From the NCBI GenBank assembly GCA_012656075.1, contig JAAKBF010000049.1:496001-560000 (forward strand): DNA of 64,000 nt, written 5' to 3'. Within the stretch, counting starts at the first letter, position 1; each line of letters begins with the position of its first letter. Made by a program: the position numbers and the translations under genes. Below, piece by piece: positions 21,395-32,659 of the stretch. The DNA is from Phytophthora hibernalis (Eukaryota > Oomycota > Peronosporomycetes > Peronosporales > Peronosporaceae). The notes beneath the pieces were generated by a model, which was given only the letters and a program-made list of their open reading frames with translations, was not told the DNA's origin and ran no database searches.

Positions 21395-22832
21395 CTAAAG
21401 CTCGGGTGCGTCGGCCTCCACGCCGCGCGCACCCATATGCACGACAACCCTCCTGGTTACACACCTGGCGCTCCTAGCGCCCTCCGTCCTCCGGAGTGAC
21501 CCTCCGTCCTTCTTCCGAGCCGCGGCGGCGCTCTGGGCGCCCGCGACCTCCGTCCTTGGTCGCTGGATGCTCCGTCGTCGCTCCACGGCTTGCTGCTTCC
21601 GTGGAATGTCTTTGAATGCCACCCCTGCGCCATCTTTTGGGGTGGCCGCCGGGTTCCAAAGTGGCAAACAGTGGTACAGATCAGGCGCGATATGCTTTAT
21701 GCTGAGCGACCGTTGGACAATCGGGTGGGCCTCCTGGCACGTCTTGCTCCCGCTGGGGTTCGGGACATCCTCCCCGACTACCCTCTTGCCGTCCTCGGCA
21801 AGTCTTAGGAACCGTATGATCAACCGTTCCTCCTCGTCGAAGTCGTCAGGCATGGTGGTGACTACAGGAATCGCAGCTTCAACGTCTTCGTACTGCGCCT
21901 TCTGGAAGTCCTCCAATTCCTCAGAGACCTGCAAGCGTTTCAAGCTAGCAGCTTCTTGTCGTTCGCGTCACGAAGCGTTCGTCTGAGCGCTTGTAAGGCG
22001 TCGAGTAGTATGACTCCGGTAGCGATGGCTTGTAGTTGGCCATCGCCATCGCTCAGACGCCACCCGTGCATTAGTAGACCCGCCGCGAAGATGCCGACGC
22101 TAGCGTACCGCCCCACGACACCCAATCCAGCGCGAAGTCCCAAATACTCAGACAGACCAACGCCACGGCGACCCAGTAGTGCCGCATAGCAGGAACTCAA
22201 GTAGGTCATAAATGGGTATGCGCACCATCATCGATAAGAAGAGTAGAAGCACCCAGCAGATCCCATGGGCGACCGCAAAGCAGCGGTCCCACACAGCGAC
22301 TATGGCTTCCAGCGAAGCCCACCAGTAGCGAGCGCAGGAGCGTCCCGGAGCAGCAGCAAATCCGGAATGAAGTCGCTGAAGATGGCGTGGAACGCTTTCC
22401 GCCAGCTGCGAAGCATTCGGCCGTAGCGACCGTAAGCCTCCTCGTTTTCCATCGGCTCTTGGACTGGCACGGCGAACAGAGAGCTCCATAGCGCGTAGGC
22501 GTAGTCGATGCCCTGCAGTCGTCGTAGCTCTCGGTTGCGGAGGACCTCTCGGTAACGGGAGATGAAAGCACATCCCATGCTTCCGTTCCTCGCCACGCTT
22601 CTTTTAGGAACGTCCAGGCGACGTTGCGTATCGAGGTCGAAAGTACCCAAGTGGTGATGCAGCAAAAGCCAGCTGCGCAGTTGGCGGGTAGCAGCTCGAC
22701 CCGAGCGTGTTCTTCAAGGCCTACGGCCGTTAGCAGATCCATGTTGAAGCGGGGTCGTTCGGTTGCAGGCGAGTTGCAGGGTGCCACATGGCCAAGTACG
22801 TTCTCCAGAAACCGTTCGTAGGAACCAGTCAC
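21395..22832 (-). pseudogene. Unrecognised broken gene A
   Basis: Four reverse frames overlap in sequence: 22206-22832, 22300-22665, 21940-22209 and 21395-21943. Together they suggest one protein of over 400 residues broken by frameshifts. Visible features are a segment with YALWSSLF and ERLIIRFLRLAEDGKRV, moderately hydrophobic stretches in 21940-22209 (GRYASVGIFAAGLLMHG), and a basic C-terminus rich in Arg and Ala. No domain recognised. It is arranged divergently from the unknown gene starting at 23102. Confidence 0.4.
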
Positions 22833-23101
22833 TCAGCTCTAAGCGTCACTTGCTCTCCATCGCCTCGAAGTTGGGGCACCCATGTAGTAGCCGGGTTGAG
22901 CCTTTGAGAGGGTTCAATTCGGTTAGCGATCGACTTACGCCCATCAAGTCCACGGTTTCACTTTTCTTCGTCTTTTCTGGACCCAGTCGCAGCGTTTCCG
23001 TTCTTCTGGGAGACGTCAGCACCCGTCTCTCATTAACGACTTCGAAAGAGCTACCTCGAGACCTCACTCACCAACCTGCCCGCTATCCAGGAGATCGCGA
23101 G

Positions 23102-24450
23102 ATGGCCGACAACAAGGCAGACCTGCTGAAGCGTCTGCAAGGGCGGATTGACGCAGAGGAGGAGGACGCGCTCAAGCTCCCACCACCGTCGCCCTGAAAG
23201 AGGCGAAGGTAGCGTTTTTCACGGAGTTCCGGCGAGTCCTCGCCGCCAATGAGGGTTCTCTCGGGTTCGAGATCCTAGACGACATCGCTGAGGCTGTGAT
23301 CGACGAGACGGGCAAGGCTGACGAAGCGTTGAGCGGGGTGATTGTGATCCAGCCCAGTCCAGCTTGACAGCACGCCAGCACAGGACCGACGTCTCATCCT
23401 CGGTTCTCAGTCTCTGCTGGTGCTCCCACTCCCGCTCGCACCACGCTGCCGTTCAATTTTAAGCTCGCGGACAAGACACCCGACGCCGTTCGCAACGCGC
23501 TGATCAAGATTCACCAGGAGGCGATCGACTTGAAGGTCTCACCGTACGAGAAGGCGTACTCCTTGGTGGGCGTTCGCCTCTGGTACAACCCGTCGACGTA
23601 CCCCGCGCTGCACCTCGCCCATTGGCGATTCTGGATGGTCTTCCGTCCGACGTTCTGGGAGTGGGGCCTAAATGCTCCTTTGGGGTCGCAATTGGCTCAA
23701 GGTCAACGGCGCAAACACAAAATGGCGGCGTCCTGCGAGCGACTACGATTCACGAGTTCGTGCATCGAGTACTGGGGCTACTACGGGTTTCTTCGTCGCC
23801 TCGAGCTCAGCAAGAACCACCAACTGTTTTGGTGGGGTGGGTAGCCCGGCAAAAACTAGGCCGTCGCGAAGAGTTACTCGGGTCCCACGATATCGAGCCT
23901 CACGGACATGTACCGCCGCGATTGAGTAGCGTTCGAGGTAAAGGAGGCGAATGCTCTGAAGGCTTTCAAGCTCGACTCCGGGAGTTTTGAGAATTTACCC
24001 ACGTTGTTAGAGCTCACCAACGCATCTCGACACTGATTCAATGAAAGAGGAGAACCGTCTCAGCGACAAGGCGTTGGCTCGCGTCCTTCTCGACATCTCG
24101 TCGACTCGCAACGTTCCGCAGTACTGGGTAGGTGACCGTACGACAGGCGTCTGGAAGAAGTTCTGTGAGAGCAACCGCATTCAGAAGGTCCGAGATCGGA
24201 TGGAGCCCAAGCTCCACTCCGGTAAGTACGTCTGTTCCCAGGTTCCGCCACTCACCAAGAAGGAGGCCAAAACCCCTTGGTACGCTCCTTTCCAACACGC
24301 GGACGGCTCGTACACGGCCCAAGGTTGGAACGATTCAGCAGTCAACAGGAGTTCGACCTCACAGACAAGAAGGCCAGTGGCATGAAGCGTGACGCTCAAG
24401 CCAGCGACACCGCCGCCAAGGACTCCAAGAAGAAGCCCGCTCGTAAGAAG
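23102..24450 (+). pseudogene. Unrecognised broken gene B, basic C-terminus
   Basis: Begins at ATG 23102 (MADNKADLLKRLQGRIDAEEEDAL). The reading continues in other frames: AKVAFFTEFRRVL (about 23200), LADKTPDAVRNALIKIHQEA with LVGVRLWYNPSTYPALHLAHW (about 23460-23640), ISSTRNVPQYWVGDRTTGVWKKFCES (about 24100), and a Lys-rich end (KKPARKKTKTDPS) near 24470. At least four frame changes. Upstream CTCATTAACG at 23029-23038 could be an initiator. I do not recognise the family; a retroelement gag or a helicase-adjacent structural protein cannot be told apart by eye. Confidence 0.4.
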
Positions 24451-24585
24451 ACCAAGACGGACCCGTCGTTTTGTTTTTGTTTATCTCCACAGCGTAGTTT
24501 CATATATATAAGCACGGTACCAAACCGGTGCCTTTTCCATTCATAATGCAAATTCAAATTTCGAAGTTCTCCATGTGTCCCGCTA

Positions 24586-24696
24586 GGAGAGTTCGAGACT
24601 GTCCGTCACCTTTCAGTAGCGGCCCAAGACAGTTAACTTAGCGTTTCACTCAGAGTCCTCGACCGTCTGTCGCCTTTTAGTAGCGACCCGAAACGG
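24586..24696 (+). repeat. Tandem duplication, about 65-bp period
   Basis: GAGTTCGAGACTGTCCGTC...CAGTAGCGGCCC at 24590 and GAGTCCTCGACCGTCTGTC...TAGTAGCGACCC at 24654 are diverged neighbours. The site lies downstream of the 3' end of the Gypsy pol on the reverse strand, where an LTR would be expected. Confidence 0.55.
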
Positions 24697-26028
24697 TCTC
24701 GGGAGTGCTAAAAGAGCAACTCATCTTCATCGACAGCAGCGTTCGCTCCTTCCAGTCGAACACTCCGTCAAAATGCGGGCAAATCAGCCTCATCCCTGTG
24801 CTCATTCTCGAACGCCCGTATAAGCACGGCATAGTCCGGCAGGAGCGTAGTCGTAGGCCGCTAACACGTTTCGTAAGTTGCCGTGAGCACCAAGTACTGC
24901 TCCATTCGGTTCTTCTTGCGCTTGACCAGTATGTCCACCACGGGTGAGCTCACGCCGGAGTAAGCAGTTTCCTCGCCTCCAATAGTCAGGCGTTCCACGT
25001 AGCTCGTCGAAGGTAGGTCGTCTTCGTCCAAAGGGCCATCGTCATCCTGCCCAGGTTGGGTGTGTACTTCCGCCGGCAGCCCGGAGGGAAAAGGACGACT
25101 CCAACGTCCCCTGAACTTCTTGAGGCGGTTCACGTTTACGGTGACGACCTTCTTCGGGTGAGTCGGAATGGCAACACTGTAAGCGTTCTCGGCTACCTTC
25201 CCCGTGTTCCGGTACGGTCCGTGCCAAGCAAACGCCAGCTTCTTTGTCTTTCGTTGCGACGAGCTCTGAAGTACTGGTAGACCCATACAACATCTCCTTT
25301 CGTAAAAGTAGTCACGACTTGACCTCCCAGACGACGTCCGTGTCGGTCTTGGGCCTTTAGAAGCTGCCTTTCCACCAGCCGACGCGTGTCCCGAAGCGAG
25401 AGATAGAGACGCCTCCGGTAGGCAGCGACTTCGTTACTCTTCCAGTCTGTGTTAGTGTTTAAAACGCTAGTTCCAAAGGCAACACGTCCCTGCCGTACAA
25501 GCTGAAAAAGGGCGAATCACCCAATGCTTCGTGGTACGAAGTGCGGTAGGCAAACAACACGCAAGGCAAGTAGAGATCCCAATCGGTCTGCGCCTCGCTC
25601 ACGAACATACGCAGCATTCCAAGCAGTGTTCCGTTAAAGCGCTCCACCAGTCCTTGAGTCTGCGGGTGGTAGGCCGATCCAAAGAGCTTTTTGATGCCCA
25701 GCGTTTCGTAGAAGCTTTGGGCCAATTCCGAGATAAAGTTAGACCCGCCATCGCTGAGTAAGCGTTCGGGCACACTACATCTGGAGATGACCTCGTCGAC
25801 CATCACGTTTACGAACGTGAACGTGTCGAGCGTAGCCACAGGAAATGCCTCGACCCAGCACGTGAAGTAGTCGGCGAACACTAAGATGAACTTGTTGCCT
25901 CGAGGTGTGGTAACCAACGGGCCCACAGCATCAACTACTAGCAACGAGAAGGGTCCGGACAGCTCTTGAACGGGCATCCGTTGCATTAGCCCGTTCATCC
26001 ATGGGTGGTACTGCCGTAAGTATTGTAC

Positions 26029-26608
26029 ACGACATTAGTCATTGGACCAGAATGTCGCCGTCGATTGTGATGTGTAGATGAGCAAAAATCTATAGTGCCA
26101 TTTAGATATATGGGGTAGTTTCGACCGTAGATTCCAAAAAGTGGTCAAAACGAGCCAATTCGCAGTCCTTGGTGCTCAAATTGGCGTGTCAAAAGGCATC
26201 CAAATTCGGGCATGGACCCGGGAAAAGGGTTGCATTTTAATACAATGGAAAAGGGTTGCATTTTAATACAATTCTCAAGATAAAAGGCCACAAAAGAGAC
26301 GAAAAACGGTCATCCACTTCTAAAAACCAATCTTGCAACTCATGCAACTCTACACATGTTTTCTTGTCTAGGCCAATCTTAAGCACCCATTTCAGAAGAA
26401 AATATAAACCCTTTTCCCGGGTCCATGCCCGAATTTGGATGCCTTTTGACACGCCAATTTGAGCACCAAGGACTGCGAATTGGCTCGTTTTGACCACTTT
26501 TGGAATCTACGGTAGAAACTACCCTTTATATCTAAATGTCACTATAGGGTTTTGCTCATCTACACATCACAATCGACGGCGACATTCTGGTCCAATGACT
26601 AATGTCGA
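26029..26608. mobile_element. 580-bp MITE with about 200-bp terminal inverted repeats
   Basis: Inserted in the Gypsy integrase between the zinc region and the core. Left end at 26029 and right end at 26608 are inverted copies for roughly 200 bases (to about 26229 and from about 26409), with a few mismatches; the outer 37 bases from GACATTAGTC inward are identical. GTAC is present on both sides (26025-26028 and 26609-26612), a candidate 4-bp target duplication. Because GTAC is itself a palindrome, the boundary is uncertain by a few bases. No coding capacity; a nonautonomous element. Confidence 0.85.
26221..26272 (+). repeat. Exact 26-bp tandem duplication inside the MITE
   Basis: The 26 bases beginning GGAAAAGGGTTGCATTTT at 26221-26246 are repeated without change at 26247-26272. 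It lies where the left inverted repeat meets the unique centre, and is likely a recent slippage or recombination product. Confidence 0.85.
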
Positions 26609-27440
26609 GTACAATATCACAGGCTCGAACGTACTCCTCCACATCCTTTGTCCAACCCTGCCAGTAGGCGCGTTTCCGCACACGGTCGATCGTCTTCTTC
26701 AGGCCAGCATGAGCAGTCAGGATGTCCGAGTGACAGTAGTGAAGCACCGTTTCCACGAACGAGATGGGTATCACAGGTACGCTAAGTGTCCGAGCATGAC
26801 CGGCACGGGCTCGTAAGTGAACGCGTCTCATCAGGACACCGTTCCTTAGTTCATAGTGAGGCGACATCTGCAGAATCCTGACTCGCAGTTGAGAGTCCAG
26901 GGCCAGCGCACCGTCCTCCATGAAGGCAATCAGAGCTTGGATCCACAAAGTAAGGCGTTGCTCTTCCACGAACCGCTCCCGGTCAAGTCCAAATTCGTCA
27001 AGTGGTGAAGCTAGGACGGGTTGTGTCAGTCCAGCTTCGTCTTCCTCATCAACAATGGCTTCGGGAGAGACGTCATCGGATGTAGCCTCGCTAGCATCCA
27101 CGGTGCGGCTCTCCCCGACCTCGACGGAACCACCCCGGGAACCTCATCTCCTGCGTCTTCAAGGTGCGACGGGCGAGTAGTTCGCCCCTCCCCAACTTCA
27201 ACGCAACCCTCGTCCCCCTATCCGACGTCGTTCGTAGATCGGCCATGGTCAGAGGCCTTGTGAAGTCGCGAGAGTCCATCGGCGTGCCCCATCGACGTGC
27301 CAGCCTTGTGGAACACCTTGAAGCGTAACTGGGACAATTCCATTGCCCACCTAGTGAGTTAAGCGTTACCGGTGCGGCTCGTCTAGTTGAACACCCAGAC
27401 CAGCGCCTTGAGGTCAGTGTAGAGGTCGAATTCTTGCCAG

Positions 27441-28889
27441 TCAAGGTAACATCGGAACTTCCTCGTAGCCCAGACAATTCACCAGCATTCGATCTCTGAA
27501 GTGCCATCCTGGTATCCAGTCTCCGATAAGTATTTTGCTGGCGTAGGGCACAACTCGGTCACGCCCATCGACAGACTGCATTAGACACGCTCCAACCGCC
27601 AACTTAGACGAGCCTACATAGAGTTTGAAGCGTTTGGAGAAGTCGGGATAAACGAGTACGGGAGGCTCGACCAGCCGCCTCTGCAGTTGTCGAAAAGCAG
27701 CCTCACAGTCATCGCTCCACTCGAACGCCATCCCCTTCATCTTTAGTCTCTCGATAGGAGCGGAGATACCAGCGTACCCCGGAATGTAGCGTCTAAAGTA
27801 GCTTGTCAATCCCAGGAAGGCCCGAACGGTGTGCAGATCGTGAGGACGCTGAATGTTCATTACCGCCTTTACTTTCTCAGGGTTCGGCAGGATGCCCGAT
27901 GGAGTTACTATGTGTCCCAGGAACGCCACCTGATCTCGCCCCCACTTGAGCTTCTCCATCTTCAATTTGAACCCAGCCGATCGGAATCGCTGAAGTACTT
28001 GCTTTAGTCGCACAAGATGACTAGGAAAGTCCTCACTGAACACCACACAGTTGTCCAGATAGACTAGGCATGTCCTCCACTTGAGATACACGAGCACATT
28101 TTCCATAAGTCTTTCGAAGGCCGGTACAGCGTTACACAGCCCAAAGGGCATGACTAGCTGCTCGGATGTGTAAGTTGTAGTTCCACGGCAGTGAATGCCT
28201 TTTGACTTGCAGTAAGCTGTCCAGGCTGGTGATATGAATTCTCCACCGTTGTCAGAGTTCACACTCCGCACAGGCAGGTTGTGCTTAGTTTGAACTGCCA
28301 CCACGTACTCCTTAAACCAGAACAAGGCTTCCGACTTGTCCGCCAACAGATATGTAGTGACAAAACCGGAAAAATCGTCAACGAATACTAAAACGTAGCG
28401 CTTACCGCTGAATGTTGGAACTTCAATTTGACCCTTGATGTCAGTGTACACAAGTTCGTTCAGTTGAGTTGCGTGCTGTGTAAAGGTTCTCTTGAATGAT
28501 GCTCGCTGCTGGTTTGAACGCTTGCAGTCGTCACAGACAGGGAAGTCAACAAGGTCACGCTTAGCCACTCGAAGCCCATGTGCACGACCTCTAGAGCAGG
28601 GTTTGGAACAATGCAATGTCATATTTATTGGGTCGCCGAATCGAGGCCAATAAAAAATGGCCTTATTGCCCATTGATTTCCAGTAACAGCATGAGAGATG
28701 GTGTCCACGCCATCGTATGGAAGGCGTCGCTACACGCATGTGAAAATGTTTGAATTCGTCCACGGCGATGCGTTCATTGGAATCAGGAGAGGGTTTACCT
28801 CGAGAACCCTCCCTCCTGATTCCAATGAAAGCATCGCCGTTTACCTCGAGAACCCTCCGCCGCGCACACAGACTTCGGCGAATATCCAC
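27441..28889 (-). pseudogene. In-frame chimera: Copia integrase fused to Gypsy RT
   Basis: One open frame of 482 codons. Residues from about 60 to 245 are Copia-type: a pre-integrase zinc end (CDDCKRSNQ), LNELVYTDIKG (first integrase Asp), VLVFVDDFSGF and VNSDNGGEF (second Asp), up to TTYTSEQ. At about 28157 the text turns directly into Gypsy RT: LVMPFGLCNAVPAFERLM, then CLVYLDNCVVFSEDF (YLDN where YLDD is expected), VAFLGHIVTPSG, FLGLTSYFRRYI and the RNase H start. The Copia integrase thus lacks its third acidic residue and the Gypsy RT lacks its N-terminal half and has a changed active site, so neither is likely to work. The first 50 codons lie in a hairpin repeat. Confidence 0.85.
28764..28838. 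repeat. Imperfect inverted repeat, 26-bp arms
   Basis: 28764-28789 (GGCGATGCGTTCATTGG...) pairs with 28813-28838 at 25 of 26 positions. The spacer contains AGGGTT and AACCCT, which extend the stem. The 19 bases TTTACCTCGAGAACCCTCC occur at 28794-28812 and again at 28840-28858, so the hairpin is joined to a direct repeat. Confidence 0.75.
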
Positions 28890-28949
28890 ATCCCAACAGC
28901 CGCGATTCAGTTATCGCGACTACCACATGTAGTACACACAAAAAACGTA

Positions 28950-28986
28950 TTGATATTTTGCTAGATAATATCTAACAAAATATCAA
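28950..28986. repeat. 37-bp near-perfect AT-rich palindrome
   Basis: TTGATATTTTG-C-TAGATA-A-TATCTA-A-CAAAATATCAA: every position pairs except one opposed C/A and the central base. It lies between the Copia/Gypsy chimera and the hAT fragment. Confidence 0.8.
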
Positions 28987-29035
28987 TGCATTTAATATTA
29001 TGGGCATCTACCACGATCTAAGCAAAACTGCATTC

Positions 29036-29410
29036 TTACAAAACATCGGTTCGTTGCTTCTTGCGCGCATCGGCAGCTATGCGCTTGGTATGCTCAATCG
29101 CTTCCGCGACAGCCGATGCGTCCCACCACACGCGGTTGTAGTTTAGGAACAAGATTGTCTCCAGCGTTGTCGGAGCCATCGCGCGCCGCAAGCTGGAGAA
29201 CTCGAGCCCAGCACGCAAAACGAGACGCTCGACGTCGTTGGAATCCAGCTCAAGTCAACCGGGGCTGGTCAAAGCGAGTGCCATTCCGACCGGCGCCGCG
29301 GTTGAGAGCAGCATCAGCAAACGACTCGCGCTCGGGCTCGGGTGCTGCAACCGTGGGGGCCGTGGTCAACCGTCTCAAGGACACTGAAATACACAGTTCT
29401 GGGGTCTTAT
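29036..29410 (-). pseudogene. hAT transposase C-terminal dimerisation fragment
   Basis: Reverse frame 29036-29218 reads LRRAMAPTTLETILFLNYNRVWWD, which resembles the hAT C-terminal dimerisation motif (R-x-x-L-x-P-x-x-x-x-x-x-LFLNxN, then W). The adjoining 29219-29410 has reverse-strand codons rich in Ala, Pro and Arg but no further motif. Only a tail remains. Confidence 0.45.
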
Positions 29411-30233
29411 AAAATATTGAGTGCTATTGAGGTCGGGGGTCAATAAATAACTGGAGTTACTGAATTGCCAATTACGGATACTGGTATTGGAAAATTCCAA
29501 ACCCTGCCCTAGAGACCAGTTTTGCAATGTTCTGGCAGCTCAAGTGTCCGCATCTGGAGTGCCACAGCTGCATAGATTGACTTCCTACTCCAATTTACGC
29601 GGATTCAGCCGGTGTATTAATCGTGGAGGACGCGGGAAAACTCCATAGTTTTAGAGGGTCAGTCCATCGCAATAGTCCAAATCCACACATGCATGGGGTC
29701 AGTCCACAGAATCTGGAGTAAATCCACAACATCCAAAGCAAATCCATAGGAGCTGGAGGCGGTCCACTGGATGCGGAGTTTCTATCAACGTTCCATTTTT
29801 GTCAACCATTGCACAACGTAACATCCCAAGGCAACCCACAGCGGCATTAGTCTGCTGGTACAGGTTGGCAAGCAAAGCGTTTCTCCGCAGGCAGGTCCGT
29901 GATGATACTCTGTGCTCATTCTGTCGGACTTCAGAATGGTTGCTAACACCATTTGTAGGCGGAGCTGTTGGTATTATTGCAGATTCACGCAGACACACAA
30001 GACGAATAGGCGCGATACCGCTAATTGACCCAAGTTGCGCTTTTCTCCGCTAGTACGTCTCTTTGTCCTCATTCATTTACGCAGGTTGAGCTTGCTCTTG
30101 CTCACTAATGTGTTGTTTTGGTGGAGCTGTAGCAATTTTTCTTCGACTGCACTCGCCCTTTTGGTTAGGACATCTGACGTTTGCTGGGTTTAAAACTTTA
30201 TTTTGCTAATGAAACCTTACTTGGCACTTAGCA
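29411..30233. other. Spacer with short degenerate repeats
   Basis: Contains several irregular copies of a GTCCA/TCCA-rich word (TCAGTCCATC, AATCCACA, TCAGTCCACAG, AATCCATAGG, GGTCCACTGG) between about 29656 and 29775, suggesting an old minisatellite. ORFs at 29699-29998 and 29799-30053 overlap on opposite strands and show no motif. Confidence 0.4.
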
Positions 30234-31027
30234 ATGGGCAAACTACTTCCTTGGGCATTGCTACATCGGCAAATTTACGAGAGGGAAAGCCAGCGAATCT
30301 TAGAAAACATGAAGCATGCCAAGCAACACAACGTGACAGTGAGCAACACCGTCAAATACACAGTTTGCAGTAGTTCTATGGTGCATCGGATGAGGCATCG
30401 GGTGCTGTCATGTGCATCACCAGTTTGAGCGGAAGCGTGCATAGCGCCAATGAAGTGTCAAAGGATGGTTAAAGTTTTGAGTTGCAGCTGTGTTGTCGAA
30501 TGGAGAGTATTGATACAACCATTTTCCAGGAAAACCCAACCGCTAGCGACAGACTACGAAGAAGAGCAACAGCACTACGCCGACAAATCCTGCTTTGTGA
30601 GACGCCATCCCTCGACGAATTCGACGACTTTGTGCTGGTTTTATCGAAGGCGACACCCCGCATTTATGTCCGACCTAAAAAGAAAACTGTGGAGGTTGTT
30701 GAAGTTGCTGTGCAGCTTGGAGCAAACGCTGCTCGAATGGCACGTGACGAGCAGCCAGACGAAGGTTGGTCAGTTGATGTGACGAACCACACCTGTCCGT
30801 GCAAATACTTCTTTCACAAAGGCAGTTACAAAGGCAGTTGTGTCCATATTTTGTTTGCTTTATACGTCCGCTTCGGAACCGATAAGCCAGGAAGGCGACA
30901 GCTGTTTAATCGTAGTCGGAGAAACAAGCGAAAGACTTTGGAGAACCAGATCGCGGAGGCAGTAGCTGCGAATGAAACCAAGCGAGGGCGACCTATCCTG
31001 AATGGACCTGCGTTAGCTTACGTGTAG
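30234..31027 (+). pseudogene. SWIM zinc-finger C-terminal part of a MULE transposase
   Basis: The frame 30482-31027 ends with WSVDVTNHTCPCKYFFHKGS and CVHILFALYV, a complete SWIM finger (CxC...CxH), followed by a basic tail RRNKRKTLENQIAEAVAA. The preceding frame (30234-30428) is helical. In oomycetes this arrangement is the C-terminal third of MULE transposases; no catalytic core remains upstream. SWIM fingers are thought to bind DNA or protein. It converges on the SET gene, with 99 bases between their stops. Confidence 0.65.
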
Positions 31028-31126
31028 CGGGGTTTGGCAGTGAGAACCGAGCTGGAGACCACAAGTTGTTAAGTGCTGCGTATAATTTCTTTTGTTTTGC
31101 TTTAGACTACATTTGGTTGACAATGC

Positions 31127-32487
31127 TCACGCTGCCTCCTCATTGCATCTACATTCAAACCAAAGATCCATTCCACATGATACCGTCAGTTCTTCATTGG
31201 CGTGTAGCGCTCTCGTCGTCACTACAGTTACGTGCACTTGTGCTCGATATTTCATCTCACGGAACAGACAATAAGGCCCACAGCTGTGGTTTAAAAATCG
31301 CAGAATATTTCCTGCACGCCAGGGCTTGATGTAGACAAATTCACGACGCCGCGACAACGTGGACAGCAGCATCGAGTAGCCACTGTTTAATTTCAGCGGT
31401 GCACCTTTCTTATGATCATCCTTCAGTTTTGAATAGGATTGCAGCTCTCCTGCATACCCGTTATTGAACACGACATGGTGCGGGTTCAATAACCCACAAA
31501 CGCGCAGAACATCACTTGGCCATTTTGGTGCATGTGATGCTTCATACTCGTCGCCGGGCATTCCACTCAAATCAATCACTCTTTTGTTTTGACACGGGAA
31601 ATTTCCATCTGTCACGGAATCACTTTGCAATGGGAGCGTCTCCTCCACAGATGCATCGACACAGCTGTTGCTACTCTCCGTCACAGGTTCCTGAATGTGC
31701 TGTTTGCTGGATCCATTACCACCAGCACATCGGGCGGACAGCGCGGCTTGGTCGTGGGGTAGCTTTAAAAATCACGCAAAAAGCGGGATTGAGGAGTGTT
31801 GACATGCCATACTGTCTTGGTGTTGTACGTTGGTTTGCAGTCACAGGTGACATTTTTCTCGAACGCTTCGCCCAACCGCCTCCTTTCTCCGGGTTCGCTC
31901 TGTGGTGCTTTTTCCAGCGCTGATTGATCCTAAGTATCTTTCCTAGATCATCCAGGTTGGTCTCCAGCGTCATTGTCGACTGTGCTGCACAATTTGGGTC
32001 AGGATCAACACTTGACGTAGGGATGATGTTTTCATTCCTGACGACAACGCCCGCTGGCTTTTGAATCTCACAGATGATCTCTGACTGCGGCTGCGCACCA
32101 CTCGCTTCTTCACTGGTGCGTGCTTGGCCACTGGAAATTAATTCAGCAATCGGTGTTTCAGATAAAACCCGCAGCGCTCGATTGAGTTTGTTAGCTCTTG
32201 TTGGTTTCTCAATTGTACTTTTCTCCAACACAATGTCCGTAACTTGTGCCATTTTGCGTCCGGATCCTTCTCTCCAGTCGCCATCCGCCTTCGCACCCTT
32301 GACTTGGTAGCATCTCCTCAGTGTCGAATGACAACGGATATTCAGGAGACGCAGGGCTCACTTCGATAATGACGTCACTACAGGGCCCACGAGCATCTCC
32401 AGAAACGTGTTGCAACGAATAATATTCCACAATGTCCCCTGCACGCAGAGGTGAAGGCTCTAAATTTGAACGGGAAAGTCCACTCAT
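31127..32487 (-). pseudogene. SET-domain (predicted lysine methyltransferase) gene, broken
   Basis: Three overlapping reverse frames: 32209-32487, 31716-32252 and 31127-31684. The N-terminal part has RAGDIVEYYSLQHVSGDARG, then YPLSFDTEEMLP. The last frame carries the SET core: YAGELQSYSKLKDD, SGYSMLLSTL, FVYIKPWRAGNILRFLNHSC (the RFxNHSC S-adenosylmethionine-binding motif), VHVTVVTTRALHANEELTVSCG and LWFECRCNEE, a Cys-rich end. The Asn of the usual NHSCxPN is changed to Tyr (GPYC). Family function: methylation of protein lysines, often histones. Two frameshifts separate the parts. It ends 99 bases from the end of the SWIM fragment, an arrangement like the two passenger MULEs in this window. 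Confidence 0.65.
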
Positions 32488-32659
32488 CTCTCGTAAGCTC
32501 TTACTTCGATCTGTTTGCAGCCAACCCTCATGAGCGTTTAGTTAAACAACCGCGCAAGAACTTAGCAATATCATCCTACAGACCTTGGTGACCAGGCACT
32601 TGGCCAGATTTTGCTGCTGACAAGTGTTCGGTAAGCAGCTGCAGTTAGCATTACGTCGA

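Larger units (their letters stand above)
24861..27507 (-). pseudogene. Gypsy (Ty3-like) RNase H, integrase and C-terminal region, interrupted
   Basis: Right to left: RNase H remnants near 27100-27500 (in one frame YTDLKALVWVFN, then HKAGTSMGHADGLSRL); a spacer; the integrase zinc region at 26600-26760 (H-x-H, then AHAGLKKTIDRVRKRAYWQGW and C); the 580-bp MITE; the integrase core at 25459-25998 with the three acidic residues in VVDAVGP, LLSDGGSNF and VERFNGTL; and the C-terminal part, with KGDVVWVYQYFRA, KLAFAWHGPYRN and VNVNRLKKFRGRWSRPF, then DILVKRKKNRMEQYLV, resembling a chromo-like tail. Integrase inserts the DNA copy into the genome. Frameshifts lie at about 27480, 27100, 25450 and 25290. 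Confidence 0.85.
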
